From JAAURB01 sp049649525 (GTDB lineage Bacteria > Cyanobacteriota > Cyanobacteriia > Cyanobacteriales > Microcoleaceae), in contig JBARZE010000063.1 of NCBI GenBank assembly GCA_049649525.1, forward strand, positions 1 to 64,000: 64,000 nt of DNA, in the 5' to 3' direction. Position 1 is the stretch's first letter; each line of letters starts with the position of its first letter. Made by a program: the position numbers and the translations under genes. Positions 7,768 through 16,830 of this stretch are shown one piece after another. The notes under the pieces are model-generated. The model did no database searches. It had not been told where the DNA came from and saw only the letters and a program-made list of their open reading frames with translations.

Positions 7768-9360
7768 ATGGCAAAACCTCGAATTCTCTATGTTTGTCAT
7801 GAATGCGGCGCAGAATTTTCTCAGTATTTTGGTCGGTGTCCCAGTTGCCACGCCTGGAATTCTCTAGCTGAACAAGTCGAACCCACAACCCCCACTTCGT
7901 TACAGCGCTTTAGTTGGAGTACACTGCACGGAGACAGCGATCCCTCCTCTCCACTCGAACCTCAAAAAACAGGACAACCTCGCTCTTCATTTAAGTTATC
8001 TCAAATTACGGATCAGGCACTAGAAAGAATGCCATCGGGTTATGATGAATTAGACAGGGTTTTAGGGGGTGGCATTGTCGCGGGTTCGTTGGTATTAATT
8101 GGCGGAGAACCGGGAATTGGCAAATCAACCTTACTCTTACAAGTGGCAAACCGTTTATCGCGTCGATCTCAGGTGTTGTATGTATCGGCTGAAGAGTCGG
8201 GACAACAGGTGAAATTGCGATCGCAGCGTCTAATAGAGGAGTATGACATAGAGACAGAAGACTCAGAGACGGAAGACAACGGTAATGGTCATACAGTGAT
8301 TGCCAGTAAACCCGAAAATAACACACAAACAGAAACAAAAGACGAACCCGAATCACAGCTTTATCTGCTACCCGAAACTGATTTAGAGGCAATTTTACGG
8401 GAATTAGAGTCTCTTAAACCGCCGCTGGCAATTGTTGATAGTATTCAAACCATTTATTTTGCCAGTTTAACTTCTGCTCCCGGTTCTGTAGCCCAGGTGC
8501 GCGAATGTACATCAGCGTTGATGCAAGTGGCAAAACGAGAAAATATTACCCTGTTTATTGTCGGTCACGTGACGAAAGATGGCTCATTAGCAGGTCCCCG
8601 CGTCTTAGAACATTTAGTCGATACCGTATTATATTTTGAAGGCGATCGCTTTGCCTCTCATCGTTTGTTACGTTCGATGAAAAACCGCTTCGGCGCGACC
8701 CATGAAATTGGGGTGTTTGAGATGGTGGCTAATGGCTTAAAAGAAGTGGCTAACCCGTCTGAACTGTTTCTGGGTAACCGAGATGAAGCCTCACCCGGAA
8801 CCTCAACTGTGGTGGCGATGGAAGGCACTCGTCCCATTGTCGTCGAATTGCAAGCCTTAGTCAGTCCAGCGAGTCATGGTTCGCCACGTCGCGCCGCTAC
8901 AGGAGTCGATAGTAGTCGGTTGGTGCAGATTTTAGCGGTACTCGAAAAACGGGTCGGCATTCCGTTATCAAAATTGGATGCTTATGTCGCATCTGTCGGG
9001 GGGTTGAAGGTGGAAGAACCCGCAGCAGATTTAGGAATTGCGATTTCTATTGTGGCGAGTTTTCGCGATCGCGTGGTCGATCCGAGGATCATTTTAATTG
9101 GAGAAGTGGGTTTAGGGGGTCAAGTTCGTCCGGTATCTCAGTTAGAGTTACGCCTTAGAGAAGCGGCGAAATTGGGGTTTAAACAAGCGATTATTCCCAA
9201 AGGTCAGAAGCCACCCGATTTAGGAATGCAAATCCTATCAGTGGGTAAAGTGATTGATGCGATTGTTGCTGCTATTCCTGCAATGCCACAGACCATGATT
9301 CCTCCTAATTTTCCGCCTACTACAGACTCGTCGCTGGAGTTGGAAGAACCGGATTTTTAA
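7768..9360 (+). CDS. radA: DNA repair protein RadA (Sms), 530 aa
   Basis: RadA is a RecA-like ATPase/helicase that promotes branch migration during recombinational repair. The sequence shows the N-terminal zinc finger (C10-x2-C13-x10-C24-x2-C27), the Walker A motif GGEPGIGKST at about residue 112, the RadA-specific KNRFG motif (SMKNRFGATHEIG), and a C-terminal Lon-like domain (GLKVEEPAADLGIAISI, IGEVGLGGQVRPV). The length exceeds the usual 450-460 residues because of an acidic, low-complexity insertion at about residues 158-198 (ETEDSETEDNGNG region) between Walker A and Walker B. The 3' end overlaps the convergent REC-GGDEF-EAL gene by 4 bp. Confidence 0.95.
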   Translation: MAKPRILYVCHECGAEFSQYFGRCPSCHAWNSLAEQVEPTTPTSLQRFSWSTLHGDSDPSSPLEPQKTGQPRSSFKLSQITDQALERMPSGYDELDRVLGGGIVAGSLVLIGGEPGIGKSTLLLQVANRLSRRSQVLYVSAEESGQQVKLRSQRLIEEYDIETEDSETEDNGNGHTVIASKPENNTQTETKDEPESQLYLLPETDLEAILRELESLKPPLAIVDSIQTIYFASLTSAPGSVAQVRECTSALMQVAKRENITLFIVGHVTKDGSLAGPRVLEHLVDTVLYFEGDRFASHRLLRSMKNRFGATHEIGVFEMVANGLKEVANPSELFLGNRDEASPGTSTVVAMEGTRPIVVELQALVSPASHGSPRRAATGVDSSRLVQILAVLEKRVGIPLSKLDAYVASVGGLKVEEPAADLGIAISIVASFRDRVVDPRIILIGEVGLGGQVRPVSQLELRLREAAKLGFKQAIIPKGQKPPDLGMQILSVGKVIDAIVAAIPAMPQTMIPPNFPPTTDSSLELEEPDF

Positions 9361-11222
9361 TCATTTACTCTTTTTGAAGAGGAAAGCATTTCAAAAGAAT
9401 AGTCAGGTTGTAAAAATAAATGAGCTGCCTCTGCTTGTAGGGGTTGTGAGAGAAAATAGCCCTGGCCATAATGACAGCCTAAAGCTTGTAGTTTTTTCAG
9501 TTGATCTAAGTTTTCTATGCCTTCTGCAATCACATTCATTTCTAAGCTATGAGCTAAGGAAATTATCATTTTAACGGTTTCAAATACTTCCCGATTTTTA
9601 TCAATTTTCTGAACAAATTTTCGATCTAACTTTAAAGTGTCAATTGGAAATTCATTCAAACAACTTAATGCAGAATAACCTGTACCAAAATCATCAATAC
9701 ATAGTTTTATTCCTAGCTCTTTTAACTGATTTAATAAATTAACTTGACCCTTGACATTATTCAATAAATAACTTTCATTTAATTCGAGTTGTAAACATTG
9801 ACCTTCTAGTTGAGTCTCTTCTAAAATATCTTTAATTTTCTGAATAAAATTAGCTTGTTTTAATTGAATAGAAGATAAATTAAGATTCAGCATTAACTCT
9901 GTATGACCTAAATCTTTTTGCCATTTATGAAGTTGACGACAAGCTTGTCGAAATACCCACCAACCTAAAGGGGTAATTAATCCTGTTTCTTCTGCGAGAG
10001 GAATAAATTTAACCGGAGAAATCATTCCTTTAGCAATTGAATCCCAACGCATGAGTACTTCAAAACTGTGCAAACGCCCGTTTTTTAACGCTAAAATAGG
10101 TTGATAATGTAGGCAAAATTCTTGTCGTTCAAGAGCAGTTCGCAAACTTTCCTCTAGTTGTAAACGTTCCATCGCACTGGCTTGCATTTCTGGATCAAAA
10201 ACTGCATAACCCCCTCTTCCCAGACGTTTAGCACGATACATGGCTGCATCTGCATCTCGTAGAACTTCTTCTGAATTTTGATAACCAATTGTACTTAATG
10301 CAATCCCTATACTGGCTCCGGTATAAACTTCATAATTTTCTAAATGGAAAGGACTTGCTAACTGTTCTTGAATGCGCTGAGCCACACGAATGACATCATG
10401 AATATCTTTAACTTCTTCGAGTAAAATTACGAATTCATCCCCACCAAACCGAGCTACAGTATCTACTGAACGAATAGAACTACTTAAACGCTTTGCGACT
10501 CCTTTTAGTAAGCGATCGCCAATAGAATGTCCTAGAGTATCATTAATAATTTTAAATCGATCAAGATCAATAAAAAGTACAGCATAAATATAATTTTGAT
10601 TGCGAATTGCTAACTTAATGTGATGTTCTAGTAAACTAATAAACCACGAACGATTGGGTAAATGAGTTAATAAATCATGTAGGGCATTATAAACTAAATT
10701 GGCTTTAATTTTTTGATGATGCAGTTTTTTGTGGCGATTATTCTTAGCAAAAGTTAAAGTGTTGTTTAAGGTAACCTCTAAGTCCTGAAAGTCAATCGGT
10801 TTTGAGATAAAATCAAATGCACCATAATTCATCGCTTTTCTAATCTCAGCCAGATCGTTACTCGCTGATAAAACGATTGTTTTAATATTTTCATCAATTT
10901 CATTAATTTTTCTTAACAAAGTTAAGCCGTCCATCTCTGGCATATTGATATCAGTCAAAACGACATCAACATCACCCTCACTTCTCAACACTTCCAGTGC
11001 ATTTTCACCATTAGTAGCAAATATAAACTGAAATTCTTCTGTTTGAACCTTTTTTTTAAATTGCTGCTGAACCAGTTGCTGTAAACTCATCTCGTCATCT
11101 ACAACTAAGATCTTAGAATTTTTATCAGGTATTTCGTCGGGTTGCCGGACAGGTTCAATCTGACCATAGCCTTCACTATAATATCTTATTTTGTTGTTGA
11201 AATCTGGACTACTACTGAGCAT
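9357..11222 (-). CDS. REC-GGDEF-EAL cyclic-di-GMP signalling protein (621 aa)
   Basis: A response regulator with both cyclic-di-GMP synthesis and breakdown domains. REC spans about residues 36-155 (VVDDEMS acidic pocket; phospho-acceptor Asp in VLTDINMPEMDG). GGDEF spans about 180-340 with an intact signature (ARFGGDEFVILLEE) and substrate motif (DLDRFKIINDTLGH). EAL spans about 355-605 with FEVLMRW, LNLNLSSIQL, IDDFGTGYSAL, LDRKFV and AEGIE all present, so phosphodiesterase activity looks possible. A phosphorelay may therefore switch c-di-GMP level, affecting motility or attachment in cyanobacteria. No cognate kinase is adjacent. A 754-bp region lies upstream. Confidence 0.93.
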   Translation of the reverse strand: MLSSSPDFNNKIRYYSEGYGQIEPVRQPDEIPDKNSKILVVDDEMSLQQLVQQQFKKKVQTEEFQFIFATNGENALEVLRSEGDVDVVLTDINMPEMDGLTLLRKINEIDENIKTIVLSASNDLAEIRKAMNYGAFDFISKPIDFQDLEVTLNNTLTFAKNNRHKKLHHQKIKANLVYNALHDLLTHLPNRSWFISLLEHHIKLAIRNQNYIYAVLFIDLDRFKIINDTLGHSIGDRLLKGVAKRLSSSIRSVDTVARFGGDEFVILLEEVKDIHDVIRVAQRIQEQLASPFHLENYEVYTGASIGIALSTIGYQNSEEVLRDADAAMYRAKRLGRGGYAVFDPEMQASAMERLQLEESLRTALERQEFCLHYQPILALKNGRLHSFEVLMRWDSIAKGMISPVKFIPLAEETGLITPLGWWVFRQACRQLHKWQKDLGHTELMLNLNLSSIQLKQANFIQKIKDILEETQLEGQCLQLELNESYLLNNVKGQVNLLNQLKELGIKLCIDDFGTGYSALSCLNEFPIDTLKLDRKFVQKIDKNREVFETVKMIISLAHSLEMNVIAEGIENLDQLKKLQALGCHYGQGYFLSQPLQAEAAHLFLQPDYSFEMLSSSKRVND

Positions 11223-11976
11223 GACTGCGCCCCTTAAAATTAGCTCAAGATCACTTCAGTTGCCTGGTGTGATATTAATGTCTAATAAGTGTTAATTAAA
11301 TATTATCATTCTACTCAAGCAATTGTGAAATACTTGTGAAGTCTGTCCCCCAGGACCGTTAACATTAATTTTCCTGAAATGAGCGAAATTTACAAAATAT
11401 ATAATAGATGGGTTAACCTCTGAACTAAACTGTATATGCTATTGACTCACTTTTTATGTTTCTATTAGCACTCTAAGTGAACTAACAACTGTTAACAACT
11501 ATAAGGGGTGAGTAGATCTCTCAAGCTAAAGAATAATACTCCTCCTAAGACTAACTTTTGCTAGATGTTCAGTATTTATCGCTAAACCCAGTAATTTTAC
11601 TCAGGACGTATAATTAAATATCACTGACTCAAGAGCAAACGTTACAGAACTTTAAGAGCGATCGGGCAGTTGAGATTAAATGAGTTTGGTATCAAATTCC
11701 CTAATCTACATATTTTTACAAGTTCACTATATTAAAGAAGGTTTTAAGTCACGGATAGTTCCCGATACCACAAACTTTAAATCTTAGCTATAATTGATCC
11801 CTTTGTTAAACTGATTAAGCTATGAATTCGTCAAATAAACCTGAATTTAAAATCAACTCAATGAGCTTCTATTTATTATCATAAAATGCCGAATAATATC
11901 TGTGTTATAAACTACATTATTATAAAAAAAATAGGTCTGACTCTTTCTTCTTGTTTGATGAGATTAAATTATGATT
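11223..11976. other. long AT-rich intergenic region (754 bp)
   Basis: Lies upstream of the REC-GGDEF-EAL gene and downstream of the cyanophycinase-like gene, both on the minus strand. I found no convincing ORF, tRNA or IS end and no c-di-GMP riboswitch-like core. The short plus-strand ORF starting at 11886 has a low-complexity N-terminus and runs into the antisense of the peptidase gene, so it is not credible. Confidence 0.4.
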
Positions 11977-12993
11977 TCAATCCGATTCAGCTTGCTCATA
12001 CAGTTTTCCTTGGATCACATGAAGTTGTTGATAATGATGAGTTGGTAAATGAGCCAGATCAAAGGTTTCTCCCGAGCTTTTCCGCCAAACCTGATAGTTA
12101 TTGAGAGTTAAGGGAATTTGGGGTTCACACTTTTCGGGTAAATGATCGGCCCAGATAAACTCAACAAACCCGTTGCCAATGACTTGTGCTAAACCCATTT
12201 GATCGATGATTAAAGACGTACCTTCATCAATCCCAATCCCTAAAGCTGTTTGAGTATCTCCATCCCGAATTAATCGAGCTAAAAAAGTAATTAAACGACC
12301 TCTGCGATCGCGTTTTTTAAAATGGGTATCAATGATTGTATTTTCTAAATATTTCCAGTCCAAAAAATCAGAGGTTAAACTAATATCTTCATAAGGATTT
12401 AATAGTGCTTTTTTAGAAGTAACACTTTCTCCACAAGCATTGAAGACAAAATCACTTTGAATCATTGCCCCAGCACTGGTCCCGCCAACAGCGCCGCCTC
12501 TATTAATAACAGATTTAACTGCTGTTTCAACGCCAGTATTACGATAATTACGGACATATTGACACTGATCTCCCCCCGCAAAAAAAACAACTTCAGCTTG
12601 CTGAATGACTTTAATAATTTCAGGGCGATCTGCGTGTTGTCGCTGAGAAATCACAAGGGTTTCTACAGAGTCTACCCCATTCATTTTGATAATCGGTTGA
12701 TTATAGCCATTACCGCCTGTATCTCGGATAACAACAACATCAACTGTAGTGTTACAATCTGTACAGCCTCGGACAGTATTAATCATCCATTGAATTGCAG
12801 CATCAACGTCTATCCCACCGCCACCCAAATTATAGACAAATCCTGACAATGGTGGATTAACATCTGCTCGATTTCCACTTAAGTATCGGTTCAGCTTTGC
12901 TTGAGCCGGAATAGACAAAGCAAAAATAATTATAACTGAAAAGATTCCCGTTATTGATAATATAGTATAGCTTTTTATTTTAAAATTATTCAT
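11977..12993 (-). CDS. secreted cyanophycinase-like peptidase (S51), 338 aa
   Basis: A peptidase S51-family protein related to cyanophycinase, which hydrolyses the storage polymer cyanophycin to beta-Asp-Arg dipeptides. The nucleophile motif GGTSAGAM is present, preceded by the conserved VVFFAGGDQCQYV loop, and DTHFKKRDRRGRL supplies the conserved His. An N-terminal hydrophobic segment (about residues 9-30, IIIFALSIPAQA-K) looks like a signal peptide, so the enzyme is probably exported. That differs from the cytoplasmic CphB of about 270 residues known in cyanobacteria. Two cysteines in GCTDCN may form a disulphide. No cyanophycin synthetase gene is in the window. Confidence 0.8.
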   Translation of the reverse strand: MNNFKIKSYTILSITGIFSVIIIFALSIPAQAKLNRYLSGNRADVNPPLSGFVYNLGGGGIDVDAAIQWMINTVRGCTDCNTTVDVVVIRDTGGNGYNQPIIKMNGVDSVETLVISQRQHADRPEIIKVIQQAEVVFFAGGDQCQYVRNYRNTGVETAVKSVINRGGAVGGTSAGAMIQSDFVFNACGESVTSKKALLNPYEDISLTSDFLDWKYLENTIIDTHFKKRDRRGRLITFLARLIRDGDTQTALGIGIDEGTSLIIDQMGLAQVIGNGFVEFIWADHLPEKCEPQIPLTLNNYQVWRKSSGETFDLAHLPTHHYQQLHVIQGKLYEQAESD

Positions 12994-13055
12994 TTATCTA
13001 ATTAAAACAGTTATTTTTAACTAGAACGGCTTTATTATTTCATTTAAAAACTAAT

Positions 13056-13649
13056 TTAAACAGAATTAATCTGTTGTTTCCATCGAGCTAATTCTTGTTC
13101 AAACTGAGGATATTGTAAACCCCCTCGCCATAAAATGAGAGCATCTTCATTGTTATCGGGATAATAACGTCGTCTTCGTCCGGCTTCAGTAAAGCCAAAT
13201 TTCTGATATAAAGACAATGCGACTTGGTTAGAAGGGCGAACTTCTAAAGTTGCCCATTTCAATTGACGCTGCCAACTCTTATATAATAATCCCCAGAGTA
13301 AACCTTTTCCTAAACCTAACCCTTGATAATCGGGATGAATTGCTAATACAGTAATGTGGGCTTCATCAACAATTGCCCATGAACAACCCAGGCCAATTAA
13401 ACTAGGAGAGTGTGCAGAGGGTTGAACTTGAGAAGCTTTTACTGATAACAAAGGTGCTTGACTAGAGGAATACGGAGGTTGTATCCACACCAATAAATCA
13501 CTATTGGGACTGTCTAACTCTCGACGATATCCTTCTAATGTCCAGAGTTGCCCGAGGCATAACTTATCAAGTCCAGCAGCAGCATTGAGAAGTTCTTCTG
13601 TGAGGGGTTGTAGGGTAATAACAGCCACAAAAATTTTGAGAATAATCAC
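13056..13649 (-). CDS. rimI: GNAT acetyltransferase, RimI-like (197 aa)
   Basis: A GNAT-fold N-acetyltransferase resembling RimI, which acetylates the N-terminal alanine of ribosomal protein S18. The acetyl-CoA-binding motif A is clear (ITVLAIHPDYQGLGLGKGLLWGL, with the Q/R-x-x-G-x-G/A signature as YQGLGLGKG). Motif B follows as ATLEVRPSNQVALSLYQKFGF, then GRRRRYYPDNNEDALILW, typical of RimI. GTG at 13649 is the longest start, but GTG at 13628 gives a start (MAVITLQPL) closer to the usual family N-terminus. It faces lysA across a divergent intergenic region. Its exact acceptor protein is inferred from family similarity. Confidence 0.85.
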   Translation of the reverse strand: MIILKIFVAVITLQPLTEELLNAAAGLDKLCLGQLWTLEGYRRELDSPNSDLLVWIQPPYSSSQAPLLSVKASQVQPSAHSPSLIGLGCSWAIVDEAHITVLAIHPDYQGLGLGKGLLWGLLYKSWQRQLKWATLEVRPSNQVALSLYQKFGFTEAGRRRRYYPDNNEDALILWRGGLQYPQFEQELARWKQQINSV

Positions 13650-14102
13650 ATCATATCTACTTTACCCTGCTGATTGATTCTCTCATAGTTGCGGGAAAAA
13701 GGGATAATAAATTACGCGATAGCGAGCGCGAGTTTTTGGACTCAAATTTAACGAAACTGTACTCTCACCCGCCATCTATTTCGGCTAAAGAGAACGGATA
13801 AATTCTCACCCGCTCAATTTTTGATTAACTACTCAATTTGATTGTTTCTTGATAATTATTCCCGAGTGATCCGAGTTGGATTTTAGTTTAACTGCAGTAG
13901 TTAACTAAATGGCTAATCTTGCGCTACTATCTAAAAGTGATTCAGCCCAGTTTTGTCCATCCGATCAAGGTCGTATTTCATATCCCAGTGAATTACATCT
14001 AACTGCTGCCCAACAGATAACCTCTAAGTTGTGCGGGAGTGGACAACTCAACTGAGCATTGATTAACGACAGTCGTATAAATTAGTATTAATTATAAATA
14101 AA
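13650..14102. other. divergent rimI-lysA intergenic region with one small ORF
   Basis: 453 bp between divergent genes. Besides presumed promoters it contains a 48-codon ORF at 13909-14055. I see no lysine riboswitch consensus and no RNA gene. Confidence 0.4.
13909..14055 (+). CDS. possible small ORF upstream of lysA (48 aa)
   Basis: ATG at 13909 to TGA at 14055 encodes 48 residues beginning MANLALLSKSDSAQF and ending CGSGQLN. Composition is soluble and reasonably protein-like, with two Cys. There is no Shine-Dalgarno sequence and no recognised family. It ends 47 bp before the GTG of lysA, so it could be a leader peptide or simply a chance ORF. Confidence 0.2.
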   Translation: MANLALLSKSDSAQFCPSDQGRISYPSELHLTAAQQITSKLCGSGQLN

Positions 14103-15482
14103 GTGAATCAATCTGGACTTCAGTATCTACCCAAATCCAATACTTCTGATTCTGAACCCTCACCGAATCAGCAACTTTTACCTCTAACTGCCCAAGTCAA
14201 TGAGCATGACCATCTAGAAATAGGAGGCTGCGATATTAAATTGTTGGTTGAGCAGTTTGGCTCTCCTTTATATATCTTAGATGAACACACCCTCAGAACC
14301 GCTTGTCGCCAATATAAACAAGCATTTGAACAATATTATCCGGCAGAATCTTTAGTGCTGTATGCTTCAAAAGCGTGGAGTTGTCTAGCGGTTTGCGCCA
14401 TTGTTGCAGCGGAAGGACTGGGAATTGATGTCGTTTCAGGCGGCGAACTTTATACGGCTTTGCAAGCGGGGATGAATCCTCAACAGATTTATTTACATGG
14501 CAATAATAAATCGATAGATGAATTGCAATTTGCGCTTGAGAGTGAATGTACTGTGATGGTCGATAACTGGCTAGAATTAGAAAATTTAGCCAAACTAACC
14601 ACACAACAGTCAAGCAATTCTCCCATTCGCATTATGGTGCGGTTTACCCCCGGAATTGAATGCCACACTCATGAGTATATCCAGACAGGACATCTAGATA
14701 GTAAGTTTGGCTTTGATCCCAATCAGTTAGATGAAGTCTTTCGCTTCATTAGTCAGCAACCCACATTGAATTTTATTGGGTTACACGTTCATATCGGGTC
14801 TCAGATCTTTGAAATTCAACCCCATCAAGATATCGCCGGGGTGATGATGGATGCAGTGGAGAAAGCCAGCCAATTCGGTTTATCCATCACAGAATTAAAT
14901 GTCGGTGGCGGCCTCGGCATTCGTTACACAGAGTCAGACGATCCGCCGAGTATTGAGACTTGGGTCAAAACCGTAAGTCAAGCCGTCATTCAAGCCTGTC
15001 AACAACGCGAGTTACCCCTACCTAAACTCCTGTGTGAACCGGGGCGATCGCTCATTGGCCCAGCCTGTGTCACGGCTTATACTGTGGGTGCAACTAAACA
15101 AGTCCCAGAAATTCGGACTTATATCGCAGTCGATGGGGGGATGTCGGATAATCCTCGCCCTATTACCTATCAATCGGTTTATCGTACCGTGGTTGCCAAT
15201 CGGATGTCAGCCCCTCTAACGGAGACAGTAACTGTTGCCGGGAAACATTGTGAATCTGGGGATATTGTAATTAAAGATGCTCAACTGCCCACCACTCAAG
15301 CGGGTGATATTTTAGTTGTGATGGCAACTGGGGCTTATAACTACAGTATGGCTTCTAACTATAATCGCCTACCTCGGCCAGCGGGTGTTGTGGTTAATAA
15401 CGGAGAAAGTAATTTGATTCTGGCGCGAGAAACTTATGCGGACTTAATTCGACAAGATCGCTTACCCCAACGTCTGTCTTAG
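14103..15482 (+). CDS. lysA: diaminopimelate decarboxylase (459 aa)
   Basis: LysA converts meso-diaminopimelate to lysine with PLP, the last step of lysine synthesis. The N-terminal alanine-racemase-like barrel has the PLP lysine in VLYASKAWSC, then GIDVVSGGELYTAL, HVHIGSQI and NVGGGLGIRY (phosphate loop). The C-terminal domain has LCEPGRSL, AVDGGMSDNPRP, the HCESGD active-site cysteine segment and GAYNYSMASNYNRLPRP. Length is close to that of other cyanobacterial LysA proteins, with an extra N-terminal extension of about 30 residues. The start is GTG at 14103. It precedes cdaA-uppS on the same strand, but a 448-bp gap separates them. Confidence 0.95.
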   Translation: MNQSGLQYLPKSNTSDSEPSPNQQLLPLTAQVNEHDHLEIGGCDIKLLVEQFGSPLYILDEHTLRTACRQYKQAFEQYYPAESLVLYASKAWSCLAVCAIVAAEGLGIDVVSGGELYTALQAGMNPQQIYLHGNNKSIDELQFALESECTVMVDNWLELENLAKLTTQQSSNSPIRIMVRFTPGIECHTHEYIQTGHLDSKFGFDPNQLDEVFRFISQQPTLNFIGLHVHIGSQIFEIQPHQDIAGVMMDAVEKASQFGLSITELNVGGGLGIRYTESDDPPSIETWVKTVSQAVIQACQQRELPLPKLLCEPGRSLIGPACVTAYTVGATKQVPEIRTYIAVDGGMSDNPRPITYQSVYRTVVANRMSAPLTETVTVAGKHCESGDIVIKDAQLPTTQAGDILVVMATGAYNYSMASNYNRLPRPAGVVVNNGESNLILARETYADLIRQDRLPQRLS

Positions 15483-15930
15483 AGATAGAGGGAATAGTAT
15501 TAGAGAAATCCTGCATTGATCAACTTGCCGGGGTAATCACTTCTACAATCTCTCTATTAACGAGTCTGAGTGATGTATTTTTTATATCAATCACCCACTT
15601 GGGGTTAATCTGACAATTGAAATACACTGAATCAGCGACCATAGCACCGAATCTACTCAGGTTCAGCAATAGTTGGCAGTATTTCGGCAAGAATCCCCTA
15701 ATTTCTTGAAAGTTGAAAACAACCGAGAAATGTATGGACGTTTGACTCGAATCTCTTTACAATTGCTAATGAGGGAGACTCTGGAAAAGATTATTTATTT
15801 TTATATCAATTAAGGGGTTTAGTCCCCTAATTCCGACCCAGATCTCTGACAATATCATCAACGGTTTGCGCGATTATTGTTTATTAAGCGATCAGACCCT
15901 TGTTAATTCTCTTAGCTGTGTAAACGTTCA
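15483..15930. other. lysA-cdaA intergenic region
   Basis: 448 bp without a credible ORF or RNA gene. It presumably carries the promoter of cdaA-uppS; no strong terminator hairpin was seen after lysA. Confidence 0.4.
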
Positions 15931-16830
15931 ATGAATTTGGGTCCAACTTATGACCCTGACTGGATGCAGTCCTGGTTAGTTCATAGTATTGATATTGGGC
16001 TAGTCTTCGCGGTTGCCTACGTTGTACTCGTGATCATCGGGGAACGTCGTACCTTGTGGATGGTGCGAGGATTTATTATTTTAATGTTGGCAACCGCCAT
16101 CAGTAATTGGGCTAACCTGAGGCTGTTGTATATCGCCCTCAATAGCTTGGTAACGGGTTCAGCCGTGGCAATGGCGGTGATGTTACAAGCTGAATTTCGT
16201 CAGTTCCTAGAGCAGTTGGGCCGGGGGGAAATTTTACAACTGTTTGGTCGAGGGCGTAAGATGATACCAGAGCCAGATAGTGTGATTGACCAAATTGTTG
16301 AGGCAGTTAAAGAACTCTCTCAAAACCGCACGGGTGCTTTGATGATCATTGAAACAGGCAGTCCAATTGATGAGCGGGACTTTTCGGTTCCGGGAGTCAA
16401 GCTCAACGCAGAGGTTTCTAAAGAACTTTTGCAAACGATCTTTCAACCCAAAACTTTGCTTCATGATGGTGCTGTTTTGATTCGGGCTTCTCGTGTGGCA
16501 TCGGCTGGGGTCATCTTACCCTTATCCGAACGCATCGCATCTCGACAGCTCGGCACTCGACATCGAGCAGCAATGGGTATTACAGAGCAAGTGGGTAAAT
16601 GTTTGTGTATTGTGGTTTCAGAAGAAACTGGCTCAATTTCTCTGGCTGAAAAGGGAGTCCTGAATCGACCGTTAACTAGCAGTAAACTAAAGGAGTTACT
16701 AGAGGCTCGAACTTTTCCATCTGGATATGAGAAAACCCCACCATTTAGAAACCAGATCGGGCCACAAGTTCAAGGTTTAGTCTCACGAGTCTTTCGTCTT
16801 CGTTCATCCGCTTCTCGGGAAAAAAAATGA
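15931..16830 (+). CDS. cdaA: diadenylate cyclase CdaA (299 aa)
   Basis: CdaA makes the second messenger cyclic di-AMP from two ATP molecules. Three transmembrane helices occupy about residues 15-85 (SIDIGLVFAVAYVVLVII, GFIILMLATAI, LYIALNSLVTGSAVAMAVML). A DisA_N catalytic domain follows with the DGA motif (LLHDGAVLIR, about residue 177) and the RHR motif (GTRHRAA, about residue 209), both required for activity. In cyanobacteria c-di-AMP is linked to osmotic, potassium and day/night physiology. The stop overlaps the uppS start by 4 bp (ATGA), so the two are translationally coupled. The CdaR regulator seen in Firmicutes is absent here. Confidence 0.95.
   Translation: MNLGPTYDPDWMQSWLVHSIDIGLVFAVAYVVLVIIGERRTLWMVRGFIILMLATAISNWANLRLLYIALNSLVTGSAVAMAVMLQAEFRQFLEQLGRGEILQLFGRGRKMIPEPDSVIDQIVEAVKELSQNRTGALMIIETGSPIDERDFSVPGVKLNAEVSKELLQTIFQPKTLLHDGAVLIRASRVASAGVILPLSERIASRQLGTRHRAAMGITEQVGKCLCIVVSEETGSISLAEKGVLNRPLTSSKLKELLEARTFPSGYEKTPPFRNQIGPQVQGLVSRVFRLRSSASREKK

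Noticed and set aside
8006..8392. 128-aa minus-strand ORF inside radA
   Set aside because: Shadow of a strongly supported radA; composition is unlike a protein.
12457..12846. 129-aa plus-strand ORF
   Set aside because: Antisense to the S51 peptidase; its Asn/Ile/Thr-rich repeats mirror the peptidase codons.
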